A stretch of 18,954 nt of DNA from an uncultured Anaerobutyricum sp. (GCF_934307085.1 NZ_CAKRCF010000050.1:1-18954); one strand, 5' to 3'. Positions 7,883-15,351 are shown, counted from the first letter of the stretch. Numbers and translations are program-made. Notes: generated from the letters alone by a model not told the origin.

Positions 7883-8905
7883 CTAAAAATCAGTAGTACA
7901 TCTCTTCACAATTTCACAAGAAATCTTCAATGACTTTTCAATCTCTTCTTTTTGTTCGAGAAGTGCCATCATATTTGCAACTGTTGAACTACATAAAACA
8001 GATACTTTACTGTCTACAGATGTAAGTTCCGGTTCACAGCATCTTGCAAGATTGGAATTATTATATCCGGAAACAGATAATTCTTCCGGTATCTTAATTC
8101 CCTTTACCTTTGCATACTTCAATGCCGCAATAGCAAGCGCATCCTCTGTCGCAACTACGCTGTCAAAATCTAAATCCTGGTGTACTAAAAGCATATCTCT
8201 TGCATAGCTGATATCATTTTTAGTATAAAACTTCAAATCACCTCTGACAGGATATCCTGCATCAATTAATGCCGCCTCATATCCTTTCATCTTTTGACGC
8301 GCACTGAAGGATTCTGCATTATACATAAATAGAATCTTCTTTTTTCCTCGTCGAATCAAAGAAGAAGTAAGTTCATATGTTGCCTGATAATCATCAGCAT
8401 AAGCACAGTAAATATTCTCACCTTCTAAATGTGCATTAATCATAAATACCGGTGTTGTCTTTGCAGCTTCTTTAATATAAGCCACTTCTGACGGATCTCC
8501 ACCATTTCCCGCATAAATAGAACCTACAAATATCAACGTATCTATTCTTTTTGATAACATCAGTTTTGTGTAGCTTTCTCTTTCTTCTAATGATGTACCG
8601 CTACATCCCAAAATACATCCATATCCATAATGATGTAGATGTTTTTCAAGATACGATACCGATCTGGCCATATAGTCATCCGCAATTTCCGGACAGATAA
8701 TCCCAATCGTTTTAGCTGAATCAAGACCAAGCCCTCTTGCAAATATATTTGGTGTATAACTTTCCTGCTCTATAACTGCCAAAACTTTCTGCTTTGTTTT
8801 TTCACTGACTTTAGAGCTTCCATTAAGTACTCTTGAGACAGTCGCAATTGATACTCCTGACAGTTTTGCAATATCATAAATATTTATATTTTCCCCTCTT
8901 TTCAT
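7883..8905 (-). CDS. LacI-family transcriptional regulator, probably of uronate catabolism
   Basis: A 340-residue LacI/GalR-type repressor of standard length. Residues about 8-27 are the helix-turn-helix (IYDIAKLSGVSIATVSRVLN), followed by the hinge (about 45-60) and a periplasmic-binding-protein-like effector domain (about 62-335). I chose the ATG at 8903-8905 because it places the helix-turn-helix at the usual distance from the N-terminus. A GTG at 8942-8944 would add 13 residues and has a GGAA nearby. It is encoded just beyond uxaC on the same strand but has its own promoter. Its position beside the galacturonate genes suggests a UxuR/KdgR-like role with a pathway intermediate as inducer (inference). 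A long hairpin that it shares with eda lies immediately before its start. Confidence 0.88.
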   Translation of the reverse strand: MKRGENINIYDIAKLSGVSIATVSRVLNGSSKVSEKTKQKVLAVIEQESYTPNIFARGLGLDSAKTIGIICPEIADDYMARSVSYLEKHLHHYGYGCILGCSGTSLEERESYTKLMLSKRIDTLIFVGSIYAGNGGDPSEVAYIKEAAKTTPVFMINAHLEGENIYCAYADDYQATYELTSSLIRRGKKKILFMYNAESFSARQKMKGYEAALIDAGYPVRGDLKFYTKNDISYARDMLLVHQDLDFDSVVATEDALAIAALKYAKVKGIKIPEELSVSGYNNSNLARCCEPELTSVDSKVSVLCSSTVANMMALLEQKEEIEKSLKISCEIVKRCTTDF

Positions 8906-8912
8906 TTCAATG

Positions 8913-8961
8913 TACTCTCGAAATCTTCTTAACAAAAAGTACACAAAAGATTCCGAGAGTA
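8913..8961 (-). promoter_or_regulatory. Long inverted repeat at the LacI gene start, shared with eda
   Basis: On the minus strand TACTCTCGGAATCTT (8947-8961) and AAGATTTCGAGAGTA (8913-8927) are inverted arms of 15 nt with one difference that is still a G-U pair in RNA, around a 19-nt loop. The 3' arm contains GAGAG, the only ribosome-binding-like sequence before the ATG at 8905, and the alternative GTG lies in the loop. It may therefore control translation as RNA or act as a palindromic operator as DNA. Blocks of it recur upstream of eda. Confidence 0.6.
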
Positions 8962-8979
8962 TATTTTATTATGAAATCA

Positions 8980-9008
8980 AGTATACCACACAAAATAGTT
9001 ATTTTTAA
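8980..9008 (-). promoter_or_regulatory. Promoter of the LacI-family gene
   Basis: The minus strand has TTAAAA (9003-9008), a 17-nt spacer and TATACT (8980-8985) preceded by TGG, an extended -10. A second TATACT (8958-8963) overlaps the downstream inverted repeat and could be an alternative start. Confidence 0.55.
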
Positions 9009-9020
9009 ATAGTTATTTTC
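8993..9020. repeat. Tandem 14-bp repeat at the LacI promoter
   Basis: Two head-to-tail copies, AAATAGTTATTTTT (8993-9006) and AAATAGTTATTTTC (9007-9020), differ only at the last base. They cover the -35 region of the LacI promoter. They could be a binding site for a regulator or simple AT-rich slippage. Confidence 0.55.
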
Positions 9021-9029
9021 AATTCTTTT

Positions 9030-9179
9030 TAATATAAGGTCAGGGTCAAAAGGTCAAAACTCCGTTTGTGCTTACACGATGAGGTGTTTGATTTTAATCC
9101 TCGCAAAACATGAGAAAGCAGCGATTTACGCAGTAAATCAACGGGTTTCAAAATGGGCATCATCCCACATCTGATGTAT
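9030..9179. repeat. Repeat-like spacer between uxaC and the LacI gene
   Basis: This non-coding stretch has three direct GGTCA units (9038-9042, 9044-9048 and 9052-9056; the last two extend to GGTCAAAA), a perfect 7-bp hairpin GATTTAC-GCA-GTAAATC (9123-9139), and a small TGGG/CCCA hairpin (9154-9157 with 9064-style partner at 9164-9167). It looks like the dispersed intergenic repeats common in Lachnospiraceae, but copy number cannot be judged here. No clear terminator for uxaC was found within it, and no ORF. Confidence 0.4.
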
Positions 9180-10586
9180 CTACACATCAAATCTGAAATA
9201 TCTTACCGCATTATTATAAGAAATTCCTTCTATAATTCTCTTTAACGCTTTTTCATCATTCGGATATTCTCCATTTTCAACCCATCCACCAATCAGATTA
9301 CACAGAATACGGCGAAAATACTCATGTCTTGTATAAGATAAGAAACTTCTGGAGTCCGTTAACATTCCAACAAAATTTCCTAATAATCCAAGATTTGCAA
9401 GAGAAGTCATCTGGGCAATCATTCCTGTTTTGTGATCGTTAAACCACCATGCACTTCCCTGCTGGATCTTTCCTGCTGCTGAGGAATCCTGGAAACATCC
9501 AAGAATTGTTCCTATTGCCTCATTATCATTTGGATTCAAAGAATATAAAATTGTTTTTGGCAGTTCTTCTGTCTCATTAATCGAATCTAAAAATGCTGCT
9601 GTCTGGGCGCTTGGAGCATAATTATCAATACAGTCAAATCCTGTATCTGGGCCAAGAGCCTTATAATATGGTGTATTATTATCTCTTCTGCATCCATAAT
9701 GAATCTGCATAACCCAGTTTCTCTTATAATACTGCTTTGCCACAAACTGCATAAATGCTGTTTTAAATTCTAATTCTTCTTCTTTAGTAATTGCTTCGGA
9801 ATTTAAACGTTTTGCAAAAATTTCCTCTATTTTTTCTTCACTTGCCGGTGCATACATCACATATTCTAATGCATGGTCAGATACACTGCATCCATGTTCT
9901 GCAAAATAATCCAGTCGTACATTTAATGCTTCTTTCAGTTCTGCAAATGTACGAATATCAATTCCGCTAACTTTTGAAAGCTGTGCGATATATTCTGCAT
10001 AATCTGCTTTTTCAAGATTCATTGCCTTATCTGGTCTCCATGCAGGCAGTACCTTAACTTCAAATGTATCATCGGCAGCCAGAACTTCATGCCATTTCAA
10101 TGAATCAACCGGATCATCTGTTGTACAGATTAATTTTACATTTGACTGACGAATCAGATTTCTTACAGACATCCCGTCTTCTTTTAATTTTTCATTACAA
10201 AGATTCCACACTTCCTCTGCTGTATCTCCATTTAACACGCCATGATATCCAAAATATCTCTGCAGCTCTAAATGACTCCAGTGATATAATGGGTTTCCGA
10301 TTGCAAGTTCAAGAGTTTCTGCCCATTTCTGAAATTTTTCTCTATCACTTGCTTCTCCGGTAATGTAATATTCATCTACACCGTTTGATCTCATCTGTCT
10401 CCATTTATAATGGTCTCCACCTAACCATACCTGTGTAATGTTTTCAAATTTACGATCTTCTGCAATTTCCTGTGGATTAATATGACAATGATAATCTACA
10501 ATCGGCATCTTTTCTGCATATTCGTGAAATAATTTCTGTGCTGTTTCTGTTTCTAAAAGAAATTCTTTATCCATAAACTTTTTCAT
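9180..10586 (-). CDS. uxaC: Uronate isomerase (glucuronate/galacturonate isomerase)
   Basis: Catalyses the first cytosolic step of uronate catabolism: D-galacturonate to D-tagaturonate, and D-glucuronate to D-fructuronate. The 468-residue length is typical. It belongs to the amidohydrolase-like superfamily; the N-terminal metal-binding signature VDYHCHINP gives His33 and His35, and further family blocks include ICTTDDP (about 152-158), the Arg/Pro-rich segment LPAWRPDKAMN and the C-terminal GMLTDSRSFLSYTRHEYFRR. AAGGAG lies 9 nt upstream of the ATG. It is the last gene of the dctPQM-uxaC run, but a 134-nt spacer rich in hairpins separates it from dctM, which could set its expression apart from that of the transporter. 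The uxaA/uxaB genes on the other arm favour galacturonate as the main substrate. Confidence 0.96.
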   Translation of the reverse strand: MKKFMDKEFLLETETAQKLFHEYAEKMPIVDYHCHINPQEIAEDRKFENITQVWLGGDHYKWRQMRSNGVDEYYITGEASDREKFQKWAETLELAIGNPLYHWSHLELQRYFGYHGVLNGDTAEEVWNLCNEKLKEDGMSVRNLIRQSNVKLICTTDDPVDSLKWHEVLAADDTFEVKVLPAWRPDKAMNLEKADYAEYIAQLSKVSGIDIRTFAELKEALNVRLDYFAEHGCSVSDHALEYVMYAPASEEKIEEIFAKRLNSEAITKEEELEFKTAFMQFVAKQYYKRNWVMQIHYGCRRDNNTPYYKALGPDTGFDCIDNYAPSAQTAAFLDSINETEELPKTILYSLNPNDNEAIGTILGCFQDSSAAGKIQQGSAWWFNDHKTGMIAQMTSLANLGLLGNFVGMLTDSRSFLSYTRHEYFRRILCNLIGGWVENGEYPNDEKALKRIIEGISYNNAVRYFRFDV

Positions 10587-10625
10587 CGCTATTTACTCCT
10601 TCTATCTCTTATATATTTTTAGGTT

Positions 10626-10701
10626 CAAGAATGCCCCTGCATTCTTGCTGCGAGATGCGCGTCATGCAATGCATGACATACTTCTTCTGCGCATCTCTGC
10701 A
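10626..10701 (-). repeat. Nest of strong hairpins between dctM and uxaC
   Basis: Three perfect inverted repeats lie in 76 nt: CAAGAATGC/GCATTCTTG (10626-10634, 10639-10647; 4-nt loop); GAGATGCGC/GCGCATCTC (10652-10660, 10689-10697), extended by TGC/GCA past a one-base bulge; and, inside the latter, the palindrome GTCATGCA-A-TGCATGAC (10661-10677). No T-tract follows on the coding strand, so they are not ordinary terminators. They may be an RNA-processing or stabilising element within the operon, or an inserted palindromic repeat. Confidence 0.65.
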
Positions 10702-10720
10702 ATCATATAATTAACTCTGT

Positions 10721-12028
10721 TTATACATATCCCATCAGACTCGGAAGCCATAAGCTCAACTGTGGAACATATGTTACGAGCATCAACACTGCAATAATTG
10801 CTACAAAATATGGAATCAACTGCTTAATAACATCCTCTAGTTTAACCCCTCCAACTTTTACACCAACAAAGAGTGTTGTTCCAACCGGAGGAGTGATTGT
10901 TCCAATACATAAGTTGAAAATCATCATAATTCCGAAATGAATCGTATCCATTCCAAGTGCAGTACAGATTGGAAGGAAAATTGGTGTAAATATCAGACAG
11001 GCTGGTGTCATATCCATGAAGGTTCCTACGACAAGTAAAATAATGTTGATCAATAAGAAAATAACATATTTACTGTTACTTACTGATAATAAAGCAGAAG
11101 ATACCATTGACGGAATATTTGTAAATGCCATAACCCATGACATGATACTTGATACACCTATCAGGAAAATAATGATTCCTGTCATATCTGCACTATCTTT
11201 TAATAACTTAGGGATGTCTTTCCATGTAATTGATTTATATACAAATAATGAAAGTAATAAACTATATACTACTGCTATTACAGAACCCTCTGTAGCGGTA
11301 AAAATACCTGCAATGATTCCACCGATTACAATAACAATAAGCAATAAACAAGGTAATGCCTGAACAATTACATTTCCCGCTTCCTTCGCTGTAAACTTTG
11401 TTTTTGCACGATATCCTCTTTTTCTGGCAATGAAATAAACAACTGCCATACACGCGAGTCCCCATAAAATTCCTGGAATATATCCTGCCATAAATAATGC
11501 TGCTACAGATGTACCTCCACTAACCAAAGAGAATGTAATCATAACATTACTTGGAGGTATCAAAAGACCAGTTGGCGCTGTTGCCACGTTAACTGCCGCA
11601 GAAAAACTTGGATCGTATCCTTCTTCTTTTTCAATCGGTCCAATGATAGATCCCATAGCAGATGCTGCAGCAGTTCCTGAACCAGAAATACTTCCAAATA
11701 ACATGTTAGCAATAACATTGGTCTGTGCCAATGCTCCAGGTGTTCGTCCTGTAACTAACTTTGCAAGATTAATTAATCTTACAGCAATTCCACCTTTATT
11801 CATGATGTTTCCTGCTAAAATAAAAAATGGGATCGCTAATAAACTAAATACGGAAATACCCGAAAATATTCTCTGCGCACCTGTTAATACTGCTACATTT
11901 AAATCCATAATCGGAAGAATCGCACACACTGATGAAATTCCAAGTGCTACTGCAATCGGTACTCCAGCAATTAACATAATTACTAACAGGACTAAAATAA
12001 TTGCCCCTGAAATCATTGCTATACTCAT
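10721..12028 (-). CDS. dctM: TRAP transporter large permease subunit, DctM family
   Basis: The large membrane subunit of a tripartite ATP-independent periplasmic-type transporter, which moves substrate with a sodium (or proton) gradient rather than ATP. The 435 residues are almost wholly hydrophobic, consistent with about 12 membrane segments and the family length of about 425-440. Family-like stretches include LAIPFFILAGNIMNKGG (about 64-80), the conserved loop LFGSISGSGTAAASAMGSII (about 110-129), PPSNVMITFSLVSGGTS, and the C-terminal half mirror GTITPPVGTTLFVGVKVG. A strong AGGGAGGAG precedes the ATG, and dctQ ends 15 nt upstream. With dctP and dctQ it forms a complete importer; substrate is inferred from the neighbouring uxa genes to be a hexuronate. 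Confidence 0.95.
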   Translation of the reverse strand: MSIAMISGAIILVLLVIMLIAGVPIAVALGISSVCAILPIMDLNVAVLTGAQRIFSGISVFSLLAIPFFILAGNIMNKGGIAVRLINLAKLVTGRTPGALAQTNVIANMLFGSISGSGTAAASAMGSIIGPIEKEEGYDPSFSAAVNVATAPTGLLIPPSNVMITFSLVSGGTSVAALFMAGYIPGILWGLACMAVVYFIARKRGYRAKTKFTAKEAGNVIVQALPCLLLIVIVIGGIIAGIFTATEGSVIAVVYSLLLSLFVYKSITWKDIPKLLKDSADMTGIIIFLIGVSSIMSWVMAFTNIPSMVSSALLSVSNSKYVIFLLINIILLVVGTFMDMTPACLIFTPIFLPICTALGMDTIHFGIMMIFNLCIGTITPPVGTTLFVGVKVGGVKLEDVIKQLIPYFVAIIAVLMLVTYVPQLSLWLPSLMGYV

Positions 12029-12043
12029 TATTCATTCTCCTCC

Positions 12044-12544
12044 CTAATTCTCTTCATCTAAAGTGAGCCCTTTACCATGGGCAAGATCAATAATATTTAA
12101 CACACCATAGATTGCTATAACAATTCCTGATAAAGGCAGCACTGTATAAACAACACCCATCGTAACTGGCAAAGATGCTGTTGTCTGTGCCATTGTAAGC
12201 CCCATAATGTTAAATCCACCATATACCATAACAACTACAGCAAATATAACAGCTACCGCCTCTATTACAATCTCTAATCCTTTTTTGGCATTTCCTTTTA
12301 TTTTATCTGCCAGAAACCCCATTCTCATATGCTCTCTTTTTCCAAAGATATAAGCTGCTGATAATAAAGATAACCATGCAAAACTATAAGTTAATAATTC
12401 TTCTGATACGGTACTTGGTTTATTAAACACAAAACGTGTTACAATCTGATATGTTCCGACAACAACCATTTCTCCGAAGATAAAAATACATAACGCTGAA
12501 AGTACTTTGTCAATACCTTTTCTGATCTGCTGTAAAACTTCCAT
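12044..12544 (-). CDS. dctQ: TRAP transporter small permease subunit, DctQ family
   Basis: The 166-residue product has four predicted membrane segments (about residues 12-35, 47-65, 85-110 and 125-150) and the loop KREHMRMGFL that marks DctQ proteins (a REHxR-type motif after helix 2). DctQ bridges the binding protein to DctM. I chose the ATG at 12542-12544 because AAGGAGG sits 9 nt upstream and overlaps the end of dctP, and because the protein then begins just before its first helix. A longer open frame up to 12616 would add 24 residues translated from inside dctP in another frame and is unlikely. The start falls directly after the dctP stop (one base between), implying translational coupling. 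Confidence 0.92.
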   Translation of the reverse strand: MEVLQQIRKGIDKVLSALCIFIFGEMVVVGTYQIVTRFVFNKPSTVSEELLTYSFAWLSLLSAAYIFGKREHMRMGFLADKIKGNAKKGLEIVIEAVAVIFAVVVMVYGGFNIMGLTMAQTTASLPVTMGVVYTVLPLSGIVIAIYGVLNIIDLAHGKGLTLDEEN

Positions 12545-12545
12545 T

Positions 12546-13598
12546 CTATTTATCCTCCTTTTCATATTTTTTATTGAATGTCTGGAAGTGCTTATAAGAA
12601 TCACGAATGCTTTCATTGTCCTTTAACATTTGTTTCTGCACTCCAAGTACCTTTTTGCGGAATAACTGCACATCAACGTCCAGAAATTTTACACCCATTT
12701 CTTTTTGTGCATACTCTTTCGCTTCTTTCACCTGTTTATCCCATTCTTCTTGTTCTACCTGTGTAGATATCTTCGCTGCCTTTTCAAATACAGCTCTGTC
12801 TTCTTTACTTAATCCATTTAAAAACTTCAGATTTGCAACAAGTACGTCTGGTACCATCTGATGCTTATTATAGGAAAAATATTTTGCAACCTCTCCATGT
12901 TTGTTGCTTGTTAAAGCCAGCTCATTATTCTCTGCTCCATCAATAACACCCTGCTGAATTGCTGTGTAAACCTCACCAAAACTCATAGGAGAAGCAGCAG
13001 CTCCAAATGCATTTGCCATATTTACACTGGCCGGACTCTGCTGAACACGAATCTTAAGTCCCTTTAAATCATCAGGAGTTTTAATTTCTTTCTTTGCATA
13101 GAAATTTCTCGTTCCTACGTTGTACCATGTAATAACTCGAAGACCAGTGTCATCTGTAGATTCATAAATCTTTTTCATATATGCTTCATCATTCATCGCT
13201 GCGTGATATGCCTCTTCAGAAGTGAACAGATAAGGCATACTGAATATTTCATATACTTTTGCAAAGTTTTCGAGATTTGGTGTTCCTACTAATACAAAAT
13301 CAATTGCTCCCGTCTGTGTCAGCTCAATTGCCTTTGTCTGAGATCCAAGAAGCTCATTTGGAAAAATCTGAACTTCATATTTATCTCCAAGCTTCTCTTC
13401 CACATATTCTTTAAACTTTAAAAGTCCAATATGTTCTGGATGCGTCTCTGCCTGAGAATGTGCAATACGAATAATTCTTTTTTTGGAAGATGTACCTTCT
13501 TGCTTACCTTCTGTATTGGAAGAAACCCCACATCCCGCACATCCAATCAGCATGCTCACACTCAGCACGACAGCAACGATTCTTTTTAAATACCTCAT
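12546..13598 (-). CDS. dctP: TRAP transporter solute-binding lipoprotein, DctP family (probable hexuronate)
   Basis: The extracellular, lipid-anchored binding subunit of the importer, 350 residues. The N-terminus is a lipoprotein signal peptide with lipobox LIGC (Cys20), then a Ser/Thr/Lys linker. The mature part shows DctP marks: ELTQTGAIDFVLVG, the carboxylate-binding GLKIRVQ with Arg184 (a second Arg164 in GTRNFY), and SFGEVYTAIQQGVIDGAENN (about 206-225). The conserved arginine clamps an organic-acid carboxylate; genome context indicates galacturonate or a related uronate, though the exact ligand is inference. GAGAGGA lies upstream of the ATG. It is the first gene of the leftward arm and has a promoter and palindromic operator directly upstream. 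Confidence 0.94.
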   Translation of the reverse strand: MRYLKRIVAVVLSVSMLIGCAGCGVSSNTEGKQEGTSSKKRIIRIAHSQAETHPEHIGLLKFKEYVEEKLGDKYEVQIFPNELLGSQTKAIELTQTGAIDFVLVGTPNLENFAKVYEIFSMPYLFTSEEAYHAAMNDEAYMKKIYESTDDTGLRVITWYNVGTRNFYAKKEIKTPDDLKGLKIRVQQSPASVNMANAFGAAASPMSFGEVYTAIQQGVIDGAENNELALTSNKHGEVAKYFSYNKHQMVPDVLVANLKFLNGLSKEDRAVFEKAAKISTQVEQEEWDKQVKEAKEYAQKEMGVKFLDVDVQLFRKKVLGVQKQMLKDNESIRDSYKHFQTFNKKYEKEDK

Positions 13599-13635
13599 AA
13601 TTTATATCCTCTCTTTTTGTTATTCACCCGTTTTG

Positions 13636-13649
13636 TGTAAGCCCTTACA
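13636..13649 (-). promoter_or_regulatory. Palindromic operator at the dctP promoter
   Basis: TGTAAG-CC-CTTACA on the plus strand, perfect 6-bp arms with a 2-bp centre. It begins 11 nt downstream of the -10 hexamer, so it covers about +5 to +18 of the dctPQM-uxaC transcript, a position typical for repression. The form fits LacI-family operators. It matches the CcpA cre consensus except at the central CG. Confidence 0.75.
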
Positions 13650-13660
13650 TTTATATTTTA

Positions 13661-13689
13661 ATTATACAGCCTCATTTTAATTAATGCAA
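13661..13689 (-). promoter_or_regulatory. Sigma-A promoter of dctPQM-uxaC
   Basis: On the minus strand TTGCAT (13684-13689), a 17-nt spacer and a perfect TATAAT (13661-13666). Start of transcription is expected near 13654, leaving a leader of about 56 nt before dctP. Confidence 0.8.
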
Positions 13690-13784
13690 TTTGTTTTTTA
13701 TCGTTGTTTTAGACAATATATTCATCGCATTTTTGTGTATTATGCTGTTTTTATGTTATTTTTTGTATACATTAAATATTTGAC

Positions 13785-13813
13785 TTGACAATTTTTTCAA
13801 CTGAGTGTAACTT
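13785..13813 (+). promoter_or_regulatory. Sigma-A promoter of the uxaA arm
   Basis: A perfect TTGACA (13785-13790), 17-nt spacer and TAACTT (13808-13813). The -10 is weak but preceded by TG. Start of transcription would be about 13820, inside the operator. An 8-bp palindrome TGTATACA (13764-13771) lies 13 nt upstream of the -35 and might be an accessory site. Confidence 0.7.
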
Positions 13814-13814
13814 G

Positions 13815-13832
13815 AATGTAAGCTCTTACATT
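13815..13832 (+). promoter_or_regulatory. Palindromic operator at the uxaA promoter
   Basis: AATGTAAG-CT-CTTACATT, perfect 8-bp arms with a 2-bp centre, starting one base after the -10 hexamer and covering the predicted start site. It is the same motif as at 13636-13649, so one repressor probably controls both arms. Confidence 0.78.
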
Positions 13833-13869
13833 TTTATTTTATACCAAACCTAAGGAGGAACACTATTTT

Positions 13870-15351
13870 ATGAAAACCTATCTGAAAATCCATAAAGAGG
13901 ATAATGTTGCTGTTGCACTTTCTCCCTTAAAGAAAGATTCAACATTTGTCATTGATGATCAGAAAATCATATTAAAAGAAGACATCCCACAGGGACACAA
14001 ATTTGCTCTTACAGATATTCCGGAAAATTCTCCTGTTATCAAATATGGAGCACAGATTGGCCTGGCTAAAGAAGTAATCCCAACTGGATCATGGATCCAC
14101 ACACATAATCTAAGAACTGGATTAGGTGATTTACTAACATACTCTTATAATAAAAATATATCTCCATTAGAGCCAAGTGAATCTGCATATTTTAATGGAT
14201 ATCGAAGAAATAACGGAAAAGCAGGTGTCCGAAATGAAATATGGATCATACCAACTGTAGGATGCGTTAATAATGTAGCAACAGCAATCGAAAGGCAGGC
14301 CCAGCAATTCAAAACAGGAAGTATTGATGATATTGTTGCCTTTCCTCATCCATATGGATGTTCTCAGATGGGGGATGATCAGGAAAATACAAGACAGATT
14401 CTTGCAGATCTTATTAATCATCCAAATGCCGGTGGTGTTCTTGTCCTTGGTCTTGGCTGTGAAAACAGCAATATAGACGAATTGAAAAAATATATCGGTA
14501 ATTATGATAAAGAAAGAGTTCGTTTTCTTGTTGCACAGGAATCAGAAGATGAAATCAGTGATGCATTGGAAATTATTAAAGAGCTTGCCAGTCAGGTCTG
14601 TCAGTATAAACGAGAACCGATTCCAGCCAGCGAATTAATCATTGGCATGAAATGTGGCGGAAGTGATGGATTATCCGGAATCACCGCCAACCCTACTGTC
14701 GGTGCTTTTTCAGACCTTCTGATTTCAAAAGGCGGAACAACTATTCTTACAGAAGTACCTGAAATGTTTGGTGCTGAAACACTGCTCATGAATCGCTGTG
14801 AGACAGAAGAACTGTTTGATAAGACAGTCCGCCTTGTTAACAACTTTAAAAATTATTTTAAAAGCCACAACCAGACAATTTATGAAAATCCATCTCCTGG
14901 AAATAAAAAAGGCGGTATCTCCACTCTCGAAGATAAATCTCTTGGATGTACCCAAAAGTCCGGAAGTGCTCCTGTTAAAGGAGTTTTATCCTATGGAGAA
15001 CCTGTTAAAGTTCATGGTCTGAACTTGTTAAGTGCCCCAGGAAATGACCTTGTTGCATCAACAGCCCTCGCTGCATCCGGTGCACATATTGTCTTATTTA
15101 CTACAGGAAGAGGAACTCCTTTTGCCTCTCCCGTACCAACTATTAAAATTGCATCAAATTCTGCCCTTGCCAGCAAAAAGTCAAACTGGATTGATTTCAA
15201 CTGTGGTGTCCTCGTTGAAGATAAAACAACAGATGAACTTTCTAAAAATTTATTTGATCTGGTTATTGCTACTGCCTCTGGAAAAAAATCAAAATCCGAA
15301 GAAGCAGGATTCCATGATATGGCAATTTTTAAGCAAGGGGTCACCTTATAA
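13870..15351 (+). CDS. uxaA: Altronate dehydratase (altronate hydrolase)
   Basis: Dehydrates D-altronate to 2-keto-3-deoxy-D-gluconate in the galacturonate pathway. The 493-residue protein has the full two-part UxaA layout: an N-terminal SAF domain (about residues 1-95, ending in GSWIHTHNL with His77 and His79) joined to the larger altronate/galactarate dehydratase domain. The latter begins with GYRRNNGKAGVRNE (about 110-123) and carries IIPTVGCVNN (Cys132), PHPYGCSQ (Cys164) and LGLGCENS (Cys197), likely contributors to the iron site. AAGGAGG lies 11 nt before the ATG. It is first in the rightward arm, under a promoter with a palindromic operator. The weak hairpin TGTGT-ATGA-ACACA shortly after its stop has only a short T-run and probably does not terminate. 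Confidence 0.96.
   Translation: MKTYLKIHKEDNVAVALSPLKKDSTFVIDDQKIILKEDIPQGHKFALTDIPENSPVIKYGAQIGLAKEVIPTGSWIHTHNLRTGLGDLLTYSYNKNISPLEPSESAYFNGYRRNNGKAGVRNEIWIIPTVGCVNNVATAIERQAQQFKTGSIDDIVAFPHPYGCSQMGDDQENTRQILADLINHPNAGGVLVLGLGCENSNIDELKKYIGNYDKERVRFLVAQESEDEISDALEIIKELASQVCQYKREPIPASELIIGMKCGGSDGLSGITANPTVGAFSDLLISKGGTTILTEVPEMFGAETLLMNRCETEELFDKTVRLVNNFKNYFKSHNQTIYENPSPGNKKGGISTLEDKSLGCTQKSGSAPVKGVLSYGEPVKVHGLNLLSAPGNDLVASTALAASGAHIVLFTTGRGTPFASPVPTIKIASNSALASKKSNWIDFNCGVLVEDKTTDELSKNLFDLVIATASGKKSKSEEAGFHDMAIFKQGVTL

Noticed and set aside
11643..12047. 134-codon plus-strand open frame across dctM
   Set aside because: Shadow of a hydrophobic membrane-protein gene on the other strand; no start signal or family resemblance.
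12545..12616. N-terminal extension of DctQ
   Set aside because: The extra 24 residues are the end of dctP read in another frame. The AAGGAGG site supports the ATG at 12544.
13636..13649. CcpA cre site reading of the TGTAAG palindromes
   Set aside because: Both copies lack the central CG that CcpA sites strongly require, so a dedicated LacI-family operator fits better. CcpA is kept only as an alternative.
13764..13771. TGTATACA palindrome as a third operator
   Set aside because: Only 8 bp, lacks the TGTAAG arms, and such AT-rich palindromes arise often by chance in this composition.
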